Assembly (NCBI RefSeq): GCF_001447385.1
Contig: NZ_LLWQ01000182.1
Span: 1 to 64,000, forward strand
Reading direction: 5' to 3'
DNA from: Paracoccus sp. MKU1
GTDB taxonomy: Bacteria > Pseudomonadota > Alphaproteobacteria > Rhodobacterales > Rhodobacteraceae
DNA: 64,000 bases
Each line of letters begins with the position of its first letter. Position 1 is the first letter of the stretch. Both the position numbers and the translations under genes were made by a program. Below, one piece after another: positions 36,862-45,187 of this stretch. The notes below the pieces were generated by a model that saw only the letters and a list, made by a program, of their open reading frames with translations, searched no databases and was not told the origin of the DNA.

Positions 36862-37643
36862 TGGAGACGATCCGCATCGACACCGACGCCCGCGGCGTGG
36901 CGCATCTGTGGCTGGCGCGTCCCGACAAGCACAATGCGCTGTCGGCGCAGATGATCCGCGAACTGACCGAAGCCGCGCAGGCGCTCGGCGCCGATCCGGC
37001 CGTGCGCGTCGTGGTGCTGGCCGCCGAGGGGCGCAGCTTCTGCGCCGGCGGCGATCTGGGTTGGATGCAGGAGCAGATGCGCGCCGATGCCGAGACCCGC
37101 CGAGAAGGCGCGCGCGAACTCGCCATGATGCTGAACGCGCTGAACACGCTGCCGAAGCCGCTGATCGGCCGGGTGCAGGGCAATGCCTTCGGCGGCGGCA
37201 TCGGCATGATCTCGGTCTGCGACGTGGCCATCGCCGTGCCCGAGGCGCGCTTCGGCCTGACCGAGACGCGGCTGGGCCTGATCCCCGCCACCATCGGCCC
37301 CTATGTGCTGGCCCGCATGGGCGAGGACAAGGCGCGGCGCGTCTTCATGTCCGCCAGGCCGTTCAGCGCCGAGGAGGCGCTGCGTCTGAACCTGCTGGCT
37401 GGACTTGCCGATGCCGGGACGCTGGACGCCGCCGTCGAGGCCGAGGTCGTGCCCTATCTCTCCTGCGCCCCCGGCGCGGTGGCGGCGGCCAAGCGCCTGG
37501 CCCGGCGCCTCGGGCCGCCCATCGGCGAGGCCGAGATCGAGGCCAGCATCCAGGCCCTCGTCGATGTCTGGGAAGGCGACGAGGCGCCCGAGGGCATCGC
37601 CGCCTTCTTCGACAAGCGCCAGCCGCGCTGGCAGTCCGGTTGA
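36858..37643 (+). CDS. liuC: methylglutaconyl-CoA hydratase (enoyl-CoA hydratase/isomerase family)
   Basis: A 261-residue crotonase-fold enzyme. The oxyanion-hole signatures are SFCAGGDLGWMQEQM and GRVQGNAFGGGIGMISVCDVAIA, followed by FGLTETRLGLIPATIGPYVLARMG. Operon context assigns it to hydration of 3-methylglutaconyl-CoA to HMG-CoA, the step between LiuB/LiuD and LiuE. The ATG at 36858 overlaps the liuE stop; an ATG at 36861 is equally possible. It is the last gene of the cluster, and an inverted pair of dispersed repeats follows. Confidence 0.93.
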   Translation: MMETIRIDTDARGVAHLWLARPDKHNALSAQMIRELTEAAQALGADPAVRVVVLAAEGRSFCAGGDLGWMQEQMRADAETRREGARELAMMLNALNTLPKPLIGRVQGNAFGGGIGMISVCDVAIAVPEARFGLTETRLGLIPATIGPYVLARMGEDKARRVFMSARPFSAEEALRLNLLAGLADAGTLDAAVEAEVVPYLSCAPGAVAAAKRLARRLGPPIGEAEIEASIQALVDVWEGDEAPEGIAAFFDKRQPRWQSG

Positions 37644-37659
37644 GGCGCCGGCCCGGCAT

Positions 37660-37681
37660 CTTCTTCGTTGCCCAAATACCC
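37660..37681 (+). repeat. dispersed repeat copy 6, left arm of a perfect inverted pair
   Basis: CTTCTTCGTTGCC then CAAATACCC, 16 bp after the liuC stop. It is the exact reverse complement of copy 7 at 37764-37785, 82 bp away. Confidence 0.9.
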
Positions 37682-37763
37682 CTTGCCGACCTGGCGCCCG
37701 GGACCGGGCTGCCCGCATGTTCGGCAGGGATCGACGCTGCGCCTGGCGGCGGCGGAGCGTCTT

Positions 37764-37785
37764 GGGTATTTGGGCAACGAAGAAG
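37764..37785 (-). repeat. dispersed repeat copy 7, right arm of a perfect inverted pair
   Basis: GGGTATTTGGGCAAC then GAAGAAG. It pairs over all 22 bases with copy 6. The 82 bp between the arms show no ORF or further element that I can name. Confidence 0.9.
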
Positions 37786-37924
37786 CCATGCCGAAGCGCG
37801 CCGTGCCAGCCTTGCGTCCTTTGCATGTCTGGGCTTCGCGGCGTGTGGCTTGGCGGCATATGGTCGCATCTGTTAACGCTAGCGGGCCTGCTTTCCCACA
37901 TCCGCCAGCCTCGAAGGTGCCGCC

Positions 37925-39121
37925 ATGCCGCCGCAGCCCAATCTCAAGCTTGCCATCCTTGCCCTGGGCCTTGGCGCCTTCGCCATCGGCACCTCGGAAT
38001 TCGCCGCCATGGGGCTGTTGCCGTGGTATGCCAGCGATCTGGGCGTCACCGAACCGCAGGCGGGCCATGTGGTTTCCGCCTATGCGCTTGGCGTGGTGGT
38101 GGGGGCGCCGATCACCTCGATCCTGGGCGCGCGGCTGCCGCGGCGGCGCTATCTGGCGGCACTGATCGCGGTCTATGGCGTGATGAACCTGCTGGCGGCA
38201 CTGTTGCCGGGCTATGGTACGCTGGTCGGCACGCGCTTCCTGGCCGGGCTGCCGCATGGCGGCTTCCTGGGCGTGGCCATGCTGTTCGCCGCCGATGCCC
38301 TGCCCCGCGAGCAGCGCGCCAAGGGCGTGACGCAGGTGATGCTGGGCCTGACCGTCGCCAATATCGCCGGGGTGCCGCTGGCAGGGATGCTGGGACAGGG
38401 GCTCGGCTGGCGCTGGGGCTTTGCGCTGCCCGGCGTGCTGGCGCTGCTCGCCGGCATGCTGATCCTGCGGCTGGCCCCTCGGGTCGGGGCGCCGAAGGAT
38501 GCCCGACCGCTGGCCGAGCTGAAGGCGCTGCGCAATCCCGCGGTCATGCTGACTCTGCTGGTGGGCGCCATCGGCTTCGGCGGGCTTTTCGCAGTCTATT
38601 CCTATCTTTCGGCCGCGATGCTGGCGACGACGCAGCCGCCGGGTTGGGCGATTCCGGCCACGCTTTCGGCCTTTGGCATCGGCGGCACGCTGGGCAGCAT
38701 CCTGGCCGCGCGGCTGACCATCCGCCATGGCACCTGGGGCGCGGCCTTGCGGCTGATGCTGTTCATGGCCGCGACCCAGGCTTTCGCGGCCTGGGCGGTG
38801 GGCAACTGGGGGATGATGCTGGCCTCGTCCTTCCTGCTGGGTCTGGGTTCCGGCATGGTCGTGCCCTTGCAGACCCGGCTGATGGATGTCGCTGGCGAAG
38901 CGCAGAGCATGGCGGCCGCGATGAACCACGCCGCCTTCAACGCCGCCAATGCGCTGGGGCCCTGGCTGGCGGGGCTGGCGCTGGCTGCGGGCTGGGGCTG
39001 GCACTCCTCGGGCCTGGTGGCGGTGGCGCTGTCAGGGGCGGGGATCCTGGCCCTGGGCCTGGCCTGGCAGCAGGCCCGTCTCGCCGGGCACCAGCTGCAG
39101 GAGCGCCCGGCGCGAGCGTGA
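37925..39121 (+). CDS. MFS transporter (DHA1-like exporter)
   Basis: A 398-residue protein with twelve predicted transmembrane helices. The N-terminal AIGTSEFAAMGLLPWYASDLGVT resembles the AraJ/DHA1 group, with the motif A loop ILGARLPRRRYLAALI and the antiporter motif C-like region VANIAGVPLAGMLGQGLGWRWGF. It probably exports a small molecule with proton antiport; the substrate is unknown. Its last 90 bp overlap the end of the convergent DUF599 gene, an unusually long tail-to-tail overlap. Confidence 0.88.
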   Translation: MPPQPNLKLAILALGLGAFAIGTSEFAAMGLLPWYASDLGVTEPQAGHVVSAYALGVVVGAPITSILGARLPRRRYLAALIAVYGVMNLLAALLPGYGTLVGTRFLAGLPHGGFLGVAMLFAADALPREQRAKGVTQVMLGLTVANIAGVPLAGMLGQGLGWRWGFALPGVLALLAGMLILRLAPRVGAPKDARPLAELKALRNPAVMLTLLVGAIGFGGLFAVYSYLSAAMLATTQPPGWAIPATLSAFGIGGTLGSILAARLTIRHGTWGAALRLMLFMAATQAFAAWAVGNWGMMLASSFLLGLGSGMVVPLQTRLMDVAGEAQSMAAAMNHAAFNAANALGPWLAGLALAAGWGWHSSGLVAVALSGAGILALGLAWQQARLAGHQLQERPARA

Positions 39122-39790
39122 GGCGAATTCGCGCCGCCACGAGATGAACAGCACATAGCTGGTGGCCAGAAGCAGTCCCCATGGCCCCGCCAGCCAGCCA
39201 AGCGCCCCCAGCGCGAAATAGACGCAGCGCAGCCCCGAGTTGAAGCTTTTCGCCGCGGTGATGTTGATGTCGGCCGCCTGCATGGCCAGCGGCAGGGCGC
39301 GCGGGTCCTCGGGCTCGTTCGGGACCGAGGCCATGATGATCGCGCAATAGCCGAACAGCCGGTGCGACCAGACGAAGCGCAAAAGCGCGTTGGCCACGAA
39401 GAACAGCACCACGACGATCTTGATTTCCCATTTCAGCGTCGGGACATGGCCCAGGTCGAACTGGCGCGCCACGCCGGCAAGCTGGTCGGTATTGCCGATC
39501 AGCGCCAGCCCGCCGCCCACCGCGATCAGGCATGCCGAGGCGAAGAAGGCCGTGCCTTCGCGCAGGGTGGTCAGGATGGCGCTGTCGAAGATGCGCGGGT
39601 TGCGTGTGATGAATTGTCGCATCCATTCGCGGCGATAGGCCTTCATCAGCACCGTGACCGAAGGCCGGGCTTTCGGCGGGTTTTCGGTGATCCAGCCGAT
39701 GCAGAACCAGGCAAGGAACAGCCAGAGCAGGGCGGCGAGGTCCGCCGGCGACAGCGGGCCGAAGAGCGGCGGGGCCGTGTTCATGTCCAT
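39032..39790 (-). CDS. DUF599 family membrane protein
   Basis: A 252-residue inner-membrane protein with four or five hydrophobic segments. The family pattern includes VLMKAYRREWMRQFITRNPRIFDSAILTTLREGTAFFASACLIAVGGGLALIG and a central KWEIKIVVVLFFVANALLRFVWSHRLFGYCAIIMAS. The family is common in alphaproteobacteria and has no assigned function. The C-terminal 30 or so residues are encoded opposite the end of the MFS gene and look like a non-conserved polar tail. Confidence 0.85.
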   Translation of the reverse strand: MDMNTAPPLFGPLSPADLAALLWLFLAWFCIGWITENPPKARPSVTVLMKAYRREWMRQFITRNPRIFDSAILTTLREGTAFFASACLIAVGGGLALIGNTDQLAGVARQFDLGHVPTLKWEIKIVVVLFFVANALLRFVWSHRLFGYCAIIMASVPNEPEDPRALPLAMQAADINITAAKSFNSGLRCVYFALGALGWLAGPWGLLLATSYVLFISWRREFASRSRRALLQLVPGETGLLPGQAQGQDPRP

Positions 39791-39882
39791 GGTGCGGTTC
39801 CATCCTTCCGGTCTTGATGTTGCCAGTCTGCGTCGCGACGTCTATCCAGCACTCTGGTTATCTTTGTACCGGAGTAGATGAA

Positions 39883-40125
39883 ATGGCAGCACCCCACGCC
39901 ATCCACGAGGAATTCCCGAACGACGCCGCGCGCATCCACGAGTTGAAGGTCTCGGACGCGCATTTTGCCCGGCTGCTCGAGGAATATGACGCGGTGAACG
40001 ATCAGGTCGCGGGGGCCGAAAGCCGCCACACGCCGATGTCGGAGGAGGCCGAGACCGCCTTGCGCAAGAAGCGCGCGGCGCTGAAGGACGAGATCGCCCG
40101 CATGCTGGCCGGCGCAAGCGCCTGA
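39883..40125 (+). CDS. YdcH family (DUF465) small protein
   Basis: An 80-residue, highly charged helical protein. The DUF465 pattern is HELKVSDAHFARLLEEYDAVNDQVAGAES, then SEEAETALRKKRAALKDEIARML. Members form antiparallel helical hairpins of unknown role. GGAG lies eight bases before the ATG at 39883, which decides the start over an upstream in-frame ATG. A strong terminator follows, so the gene is probably transcribed alone. Confidence 0.88.
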   Translation: MAAPHAIHEEFPNDAARIHELKVSDAHFARLLEEYDAVNDQVAGAESRHTPMSEEAETALRKKRAALKDEIARMLAGASA

Positions 40126-40178
40126 TGCCAGGCCTGTCCGCGGACCGTCCGGCAGCGGCTGTGGGGCGATGAAGGAAG

Positions 40179-40211
40179 GGCGCGCGGCAGGTCCGCGCGC
40201 CTTTGTCTTGT
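40179..40211 (+). terminator. terminator of the ydcH-like gene
   Basis: A perfect 9-bp stem GGCGCGCGG (40179-40187) and CCGCGCGCC (40193-40201) with a 5-nt loop, followed by TTTGTCTTG. Confidence 0.8.
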
Positions 40212-40246
40212 CGGTCCTGCGGGGCTGCCGGCGCGTGATCGCGGGG

Positions 40247-40275
40247 CTTGAAAGACCCGAGGCGCATTCCTACCT
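40247..40275 (+). promoter_or_regulatory. RpoH-type heat-shock promoter of hsp20
   Basis: CTTGAA (40247-40252) and CCTACCT (40269-40275) are separated by 16 bp, the same spacing as at lon and groES. It predicts a leader of about 85 nt before the hsp20 ATG. Confidence 0.6.
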
Positions 40276-40367
40276 CAAACGCTGTCGGAGGGCCCTTGTG
40301 GCGCCGACGGACTGCCCGCCCGGTTCGGGGGGCAAGCCTTTGTATCGCTTGAAGAAGGATGCGAAAC

Positions 40368-40814
40368 ATGCGCAATTTCGACCTTACCCCGCTTTATCGT
40401 GCCTCGGTCGGATTCGACCGCATGGCGGATGTCATGGACCGTGCCCTGTCGGCCGATATCGCCAGCTATCCGCCCTATAACATCGAGAAGACCGGCGAGA
40501 ATGCCTACCGGATCTCGATTGCCGTTGCCGGCTTTTCCGCCGACAATCTGACCGTCGAGGTCAAGGACGGCGCCGTCATCGTCTCGGGCCGCAAGGCCGC
40601 CGAGGACGAGGGCCGGACCTATCTGCATCGCGGCATCGCCACCCGCGCTTTCGAGCGCCGCTTTACCCTGGCCGATCATGTCCGCGTCGAGGGCGCCAGC
40701 CACGAGGACGGCATGCTGAACATCGACCTGGTGCGCGAGATCCCCGAGGCGCTGAAGCCGCGCCGCATCGAGATCGCGAAACCCGCCAAGGCGGTCGAGA
40801 AGCTGGACGCCTGA
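40368..40814 (+). CDS. Hsp20 family small heat-shock protein (IbpA-like)
   Basis: A 148-residue chaperone that holds unfolding proteins for refolding. After a short N-terminal arm (MRNFDLTPLYRASVGFDRM, as in IbpA/IbpB), the alpha-crystallin domain runs from YNIEKTGENAYRISIAVAGFSADNLTVEVKDG to HEDGMLNIDLVREIPE. The last is the conserved GxLxI-like strand region, and the C-terminal RRIEIAK gives the IxI-like anchor. The ATG at 40368 was chosen over 40359 because the AAGGA spacing is better. A heat-shock promoter lies upstream. Confidence 0.93.
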   Translation: MRNFDLTPLYRASVGFDRMADVMDRALSADIASYPPYNIEKTGENAYRISIAVAGFSADNLTVEVKDGAVIVSGRKAAEDEGRTYLHRGIATRAFERRFTLADHVRVEGASHEDGMLNIDLVREIPEALKPRRIEIAKPAKAVEKLDA

Positions 40815-40849
40815 CGGCACGGCCGGACCGGGGCGCTGCCGCGGACCCC

Positions 40850-40872
40850 GGAGTATTTGGAAAACGGAGAAA
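40850..40872 (-). repeat. dispersed repeat copy 8
   Basis: GGAGTATTTGGAAAAC then GGAGAAA, 35 bp after the hsp20 stop and before the hairpin that separates hsp20 from the convergent recR. Confidence 0.85.
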
Positions 40873-40874
40873 GC

Positions 40875-40910
40875 AGGGCGTGGCCGCAGGGTCGCGCCCT
40901 TTGGCTTTTC
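40875..40910 (+). terminator. possible terminator between hsp20 and recR
   Basis: AGGGCG (40875-40880) can pair with CGCCCT (40895-40900), with TTGGCTTTT following on the plus strand. The stem is short and the loop long, so this is a weak call. Confidence 0.4.
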
Positions 40911-41511
40911 AGAACTTGCGGCGCGCGCGCAGCGCCGCGGTGATGGTACCGTCGTCGAGATAGTCAAGCTCACCGCCGATCGGCACGCCTTGCGCCAGGC
41001 CGGTGACGGCGACGCCAGTGGGGACCAGCGCCTCGGCGATGTAATGCGCCGTGGTCTGGCCTTCGACCGTGGCCGAGAGGGCGAGGATGACTTCGGTGAT
41101 GTTTTCCTCGGCGATGCGCTGGATCAACTGCGGGATGCGCAGGTCCTCGGGGCCGATCTCGTCCAGCGCCGAGAGGCTGCCGCCGAGCACGTGGTAGCGG
41201 CCGTGGAAGGCGCGGCCGCGTTCCAGTGCCCAGAGGTCGGCCACCTCGGTCACCACGCAGATCTCGCCGGTGGCGCGGGCCGGGTCCTCGCAGATCGGGC
41301 AGATGTCGGACTGGGTGATGTTGCCGCAGGCCAGGCATTCGCGGGCGTTTTCCGCCACGCTGGCCATCAGCGCCGCCAGCTGCGCCATCTGCCCGGCGCG
41401 GCGGCGAATCAGATGCAGCACGATGCGCCGCGCCGAGCGCGGCCCGAGCCCCGGCAGCCGCGCCATGGTGGCGATCAGCGTCTCGATCTCGTCGCCGGAG
41501 GCGGGCGGCAT
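40909..41511 (-). CDS. recR: recombination mediator protein RecR
   Basis: A 200-residue RecFOR-pathway protein that helps load RecA on gapped DNA. It has the helix-hairpin-helix ([24 protein letters not shown]), a zinc finger with cysteines in [19 protein letters not shown], and a TOPRIM region ([15 protein letters not shown] and [17 protein letters not shown]). The order dnaX-ybaB-recR is conserved across many bacteria. ybaB ends 3 bp before the recR start, so the three genes form one operon. Confidence 0.97.
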   Translation of the reverse strand: MPPASGDEIETLIATMARLPGLGPRSARRIVLHLIRRRAGQMAQLAALMASVAENARECLACGNITQSDICPICEDPARATGEICVVTEVADLWALERGRAFHGRYHVLGGSLSALDEIGPEDLRIPQLIQRIAEENITEVILALSATVEGQTTAHYIAEALVPTGVAVTGLAQGVPIGGELDYLDDGTITAALRARRKF

Positions 41512-41514
41512 CGC

Positions 41515-41859
41515 TCAGAAAGGCATCTTCATGTCGGCCGGCAGGCCGAGCTCGCGGGTCAGGCGGGCCATTTCCTCGGCCGCCTTGTCCTGCGCCCGGC
41601 GCTGCGCGTCCTTGATCGCGGCCAGGATCAGGTCCTCGACCACCTCCTTGTCCTCGGCCTTGAAGATCGAGGGGTCGATGTCGAGCGCCGTCAGCTCGCC
41701 CTTGGCCGTCGCGGTGGCCTTGACCAGCCCGGCCCCGGCCTCGCCGGTGACGGTCAGGCGGTTCAACCCTTCCTGCATCTCGGCCATCTTGGTCTGCATC
41801 TGCTGGGCGGCTTCCATCATCTTCGACAGATCGCCCATGTCGCCAAGGCCCTTGAACAT
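41515..41859 (-). CDS. YbaB/EbfC family nucleoid-associated protein
   Basis: A 114-residue DNA-binding protein that forms a tweezer-like dimer. The family pattern is LGDMGDLSKMMEAAQQMQTKMAEMQEGLNRLTVTGEAGAGLVKATATAKGELTALDIDPSIF, followed by DLILAAIKDAQRRAQDKAAEEM. Family members bind DNA broadly and affect nucleoid structure. It lies 3 bp after dnaX and 3 bp before recR, the usual position for this gene. Confidence 0.95.
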   Translation of the reverse strand: MFKGLGDMGDLSKMMEAAQQMQTKMAEMQEGLNRLTVTGEAGAGLVKATATAKGELTALDIDPSIFKAEDKEVVEDLILAAIKDAQRRAQDKAAEEMARLTRELGLPADMKMPF

Positions 41860-41862
41860 CGC

Positions 41863-43635
41863 TTAATCCTCGTCCTCGAAAGGGTCCCATTCCTCGACCT
41901 CGGCCACCGGGCCTTCGGTCAGCTCATGCGGGGATGTATCCTCGCCCATCGGCTTTTCAACCGCAACCGGGGTCGAAATGGGCCGGATCCGGGTGATTTT
42001 CGCGCCGGGGAAGGCGGCGAAGATCGCCTGCACGGTCGGGTTCTGCATGGCACGGGCGCGGGCCTCGGCCTCGCGCGCCGCGCGCTGTTCGCTGATCGTC
42101 GGCCGGCCGGGTTCCGAGGTCACGGTCACCGCCCAGCGGTGGCCGCCGGTCCAGCCGCGCAGCCGTTCCGCCAGCCGCTGCGCAAAGTCGCGCGGCGCCT
42201 GTTCGGTTGGCTGGAACTCGATCCGGCCGGGGGAATAGCGTACGAGGCGCAGGTGATCCTCGACATCGAGCAAGAGCTTCATGTCGCGCATGCGCCGGAT
42301 CAGCTCGATCACCGATTCGAAATCCGGGAAACCGGCCAGCGCATCGGGCGAGACCGCAAGCGCCGCGGCGCTGCCGTCCTGCCTGACGGCGACGGGCGCG
42401 CGGGGGGCGGCCGCGCGGGGCGCCTCGCTGCGCGCGGCAGGGGCGGCGGCGGCGCGGCTGAATTCGCCCGCCGCCGCGCTGGCCTGCACCTTGCGGATCA
42501 GCGCCTCGGGGTCGGGCAGGTCGGCGACATGGGTCAGGCGGATGATCGCCATCTCGGCGGCCATCATCGCGTTCGGGGCCTGGCCCACCTCCTCGAGCGC
42601 CTTGAGCAGCATCTGCCAGAGCCGGGTCAGCGCCCGCATCGGCACCTTTTCCGCGATCTGCTGGCCGCGGGCACGCTCGTCCGGGCCGATGGTCGGGTCC
42701 TCCAGCGCCTCGGGGGTGATCTTCACGATCGAGACCCAATGCGTGATCTCGGCCAGGTCACGCAGCACCGCCATCGGGTCGGCGCCGTCGGCATATTGCG
42801 CCTGCAACTCGGCCAGCGCCTCGGCCGCGGCGCCGCGCAGGATCATGTCGAACAGGTCCAGAACCCGACCGCGGTCGGCGAGGCCCAGCATGGCGCGGAC
42901 CTGCGCCGCCGTCGTCTCGCCCGCGCCATGGCTGATGGCCTGATCCAGAAGTGAGGTCGCGTCGCGGGCCGACCCCTCGGCGGCGCGGGTGATCAGTGCT
43001 AGCGCGTCCTCGGTGATCTGCGCCCCTTCCCGGTCGGCGATCTTGCGCAGCAGCGCGATCATTACCTCGGGCTCGATACGGCGCAGGTCGAAGCGCTGGC
43101 AGCGCGACAGGACCGTCACCGGCACCTTGCGGATCTCGGTGGTGGCGAAGATGAACTTCACATGCGGCGGCGGTTCCTCCAGCGTCTTCAGGAGCGCGTT
43201 GAAGGCGCTGGTGGACAGCATGTGGACTTCGTCGATGATATAGATCTTGTAGCGCGCCGAAGCCGCGCGATAGTGAACCGATTCAATGATTTCTCGGATA
43301 TCATTGACGCCGGTTCGAGATGCGGCGTCCATCTCGAGCACGTCGACATGGCGGCCCTCTGAGATCGCCACGCAATGCTCGCAGACCCCGCAGGGCTCGG
43401 TCGTGGGGCCGCCCTGGCCGTCGGGACCGGTGCAGTTCAGGCCCTTGGCGATGATGCGGGCGGTGGTGGTCTTGCCGGTGCCGCGGATGCCGGTCATCAC
43501 GAAGGCTTGCGCGATGCGATCCGCCGCGAAGGCGTTCTTCAGCGTGCGGACCATCGCGTCCTGGCCGACCAGGTCGGCGAAGGTCTCGGGGCGGTATTTC
43601 CGCGCCAGCACTTGATAGGTCTGTTCTTCGCTCAT
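41863..43635 (-). CDS. dnaX: DNA polymerase III subunit gamma/tau
   Basis: A 590-residue clamp-loader subunit. N-terminal AAA+ domain: YQVLARKYRPETFADLVGQ, Walker A GIRGTGKTTTA near residue 50, a zinc-binding cysteine cluster (CGVCEHC), Walker B YIIDEVHML and sensor region LKTLEEPPPHVKFIFATTE. An Ala/Pro-rich linker around residues 385-420 leads to a tau-like C-terminal domain and an acidic tail (EEWDPFEDED). I saw no clear slippery heptamer for a programmed gamma frameshift. It is first in the dnaX-ybaB-recR operon. Confidence 0.97.
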   Translation of the reverse strand: MSEEQTYQVLARKYRPETFADLVGQDAMVRTLKNAFAADRIAQAFVMTGIRGTGKTTTARIIAKGLNCTGPDGQGGPTTEPCGVCEHCVAISEGRHVDVLEMDAASRTGVNDIREIIESVHYRAASARYKIYIIDEVHMLSTSAFNALLKTLEEPPPHVKFIFATTEIRKVPVTVLSRCQRFDLRRIEPEVMIALLRKIADREGAQITEDALALITRAAEGSARDATSLLDQAISHGAGETTAAQVRAMLGLADRGRVLDLFDMILRGAAAEALAELQAQYADGADPMAVLRDLAEITHWVSIVKITPEALEDPTIGPDERARGQQIAEKVPMRALTRLWQMLLKALEEVGQAPNAMMAAEMAIIRLTHVADLPDPEALIRKVQASAAAGEFSRAAAAPAARSEAPRAAAPRAPVAVRQDGSAAALAVSPDALAGFPDFESVIELIRRMRDMKLLLDVEDHLRLVRYSPGRIEFQPTEQAPRDFAQRLAERLRGWTGGHRWAVTVTSEPGRPTISEQRAAREAEARARAMQNPTVQAIFAAFPGAKITRIRPISTPVAVEKPMGEDTSPHELTEGPVAEVEEWDPFEDED

Positions 43636-43694
43636 GCACCGGCCTTTCGTGACCGGCGCAGATTAGCGGCCCGGCCAAGGGGCGGCAACCGCCC

Positions 43695-43991
43695 TCAGGC
43701 CGGTTGCCAGTCGAAGGCCAGCTCCTCGCGGAAGGCGAAGCGGGCGATGTGGCTGTCCACGATGTGGCGCATATGCGTGGTGGTTTCCTCGGGCGCCTCC
43801 AGCCGGATTTCCAGCGCCTCGGGCGTGGCCGTCAGCGTCACGGTGCGGTCCTCGGGCATGGCGATGCGGCCGTGGCTGGCGTCGAACTCGACCTCGAACT
43901 TGTGCGCCCAATGCTTGCAAAGCTGTTGCAGGTAGCGGCTGCCATGCGCGGTCGCCACGCGGCAGGTCGAGAGGATGACGGTCTGGGACAT
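43695..43991 (-). CDS. DUF2218 family protein
   Basis: A 98-residue protein matching DUF2218: STCRVATAHGSRYLQQLCKHWAHKFEVEFDASHGRI, then LEAPEETTTHMRHIVDSHIARFAFREE. In other bacteria this family often lies near iron-siderophore utilisation genes, but none are adjacent here and the function is unknown. AGGAAAG precedes the ATG. Its promoter would be divergent from the serine hydrolase gene. Confidence 0.85.
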   Translation of the reverse strand: MSQTVILSTCRVATAHGSRYLQQLCKHWAHKFEVEFDASHGRIAMPEDRTVTLTATPEALEIRLEAPEETTTHMRHIVDSHIARFAFREELAFDWQPA

Positions 43992-44099
43992 GGGCTTTCC
44001 TGTCTTGCGGGTCCGGCTGGCGGCGGCTGGCGGACATGAAAGGGGTCACGAATGGGTGAGCCTGCTCGGCCCGGACCCGGTGTCCCCCATATAACCCGG

Positions 44100-45062
44100 A
44101 TGAAGCGACGTTCAATCCTGCTTGCCCTGCCGTTTTTGGCGATGCCGCGCCTGGTGCGCGGCGCGCCCGCCGCGGTGCTGGAGGCGGTGGACCTGCCGCA
44201 GCTGCGTGCCATCGCCGTCTGGCGCGACGGCGAGGAGGTGGCGGCGCGCGGCTTCGGCGGCTTCACCCCGGACAGGCCGACCAACATCAAGTCGGCCTCG
44301 AAATCCATCATCTCGGCGCTGGCCGGCATCGCCATCGCGCGCGGGCTGTTTTCCGGCACCGACCAGAGGGTGGCCGAACTGCTGCGCGCCGACCTGCCCG
44401 CCGATCCCGATCCGCGCCTCGCCCGGCTGACGCTGGGTCATCTTCTGTCGATGCAGGCGGGGCTGGAACGGCAGTCGGGGCCGAATTACGGGGCCTGGGT
44501 CAGCAGCCGCAACTGGGTGCGCGCGGCGCTGGCCGCGCCCTTCGTCGCCGATCCCGGGCAGGGGATGCTCTATTCCACCGCCTCGACGCATCTGGTCTCG
44601 GCCATGCTGGCGCGGGCCTCCGGGCGCTCGACCCTGGCGCTGGCGCGCGACTGGCTGGAGATTCCCGGCTTTTCCATCACCGCCTGGGACCGCGACCCGC
44701 AGGGCGTCCATCTGGGCGGCAACCAGATGGCGATGAGCACCCGCAGCCTGCTCTCCTTCGGCGCCGCCTATGCCGCGGGCGGGCAGGGGGTGATCCCGCC
44801 GGGCTGGATCGCGGAAAGCTGGCAGCCGCGCACCCGCTCGATCTTCAACGGCGAGGAATATGGCTATGGCTGGTTCATCAGCCGCATCGCCGGCCGGCCG
44901 GTGCGTTACGGCTGGGGCTATGGCGGGCAGATGATCTATGTCTTTCCGGGGACCGTGCCGGCCGCCATCGCCATGACCTCGGATCCCGACCAGCCCTCGG
45001 CGCGCTCGGGCTATCGCCGCGACCTGCACGCGCTGGCCGGCCGGCTGGTGGCGGCGCTGTGA
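44100..45062 (+). CDS. serine hydrolase, beta-lactamase/PBP-like
   Basis: A 320-residue exported hydrolase of the class C beta-lactamase-like family. The N-terminus (MKRRSILLALPFLAMPRLVRGAPA) looks like a signal peptide with an arginine pair. The catalytic SxxK is SASK at residues 65-68, and YSTAS gives the Tyr motif. HLGGNQMAMSTRSLLSFGAAYAAGGQ and WGYGGQMIYVFPG follow. Substrates in this family include D-amino peptides and esters; nothing indicates antibiotic resistance. Confidence 0.85.
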   Translation: MKRRSILLALPFLAMPRLVRGAPAAVLEAVDLPQLRAIAVWRDGEEVAARGFGGFTPDRPTNIKSASKSIISALAGIAIARGLFSGTDQRVAELLRADLPADPDPRLARLTLGHLLSMQAGLERQSGPNYGAWVSSRNWVRAALAAPFVADPGQGMLYSTASTHLVSAMLARASGRSTLALARDWLEIPGFSITAWDRDPQGVHLGGNQMAMSTRSLLSFGAAYAAGGQGVIPPGWIAESWQPRTRSIFNGEEYGYGWFISRIAGRPVRYGWGYGGQMIYVFPGTVPAAIAMTSDPDQPSARSGYRRDLHALAGRLVAAL

Positions 45063-45073
45063 TTCCTGCACGG

Positions 45074-45130
45074 CTTCTCTGTTTCAAAATACCCCGGGGG
45101 AGGCCCGCAGGGCCGGGGGCAGAGCCCCCT
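45074..45130 (+). repeat. dispersed repeat copy 9, long form with hairpin tail
   Basis: The core CTTCTCTGTTTC then AAAATACCCC is followed by GGCCC/GGGCC and GGGGGC-AGA-GCCCCC, then TTTCTG. It starts 11 bp after the serine hydrolase stop, and in this orientation the last hairpin with its T run could act as a terminator. Confidence 0.85.
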
Positions 45131-45187
45131 TTCTGCCCACATCCGTCCCCCGTTGACCCGGCGGCTGGCCCGGCATATCTGCCCCTC

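Noticed and set aside
41863..43635. Possible programmed frameshift in dnaX producing a gamma form
   Set aside because: I did not find a convincing slippery run with a downstream stem-loop in the relevant part of the gene.
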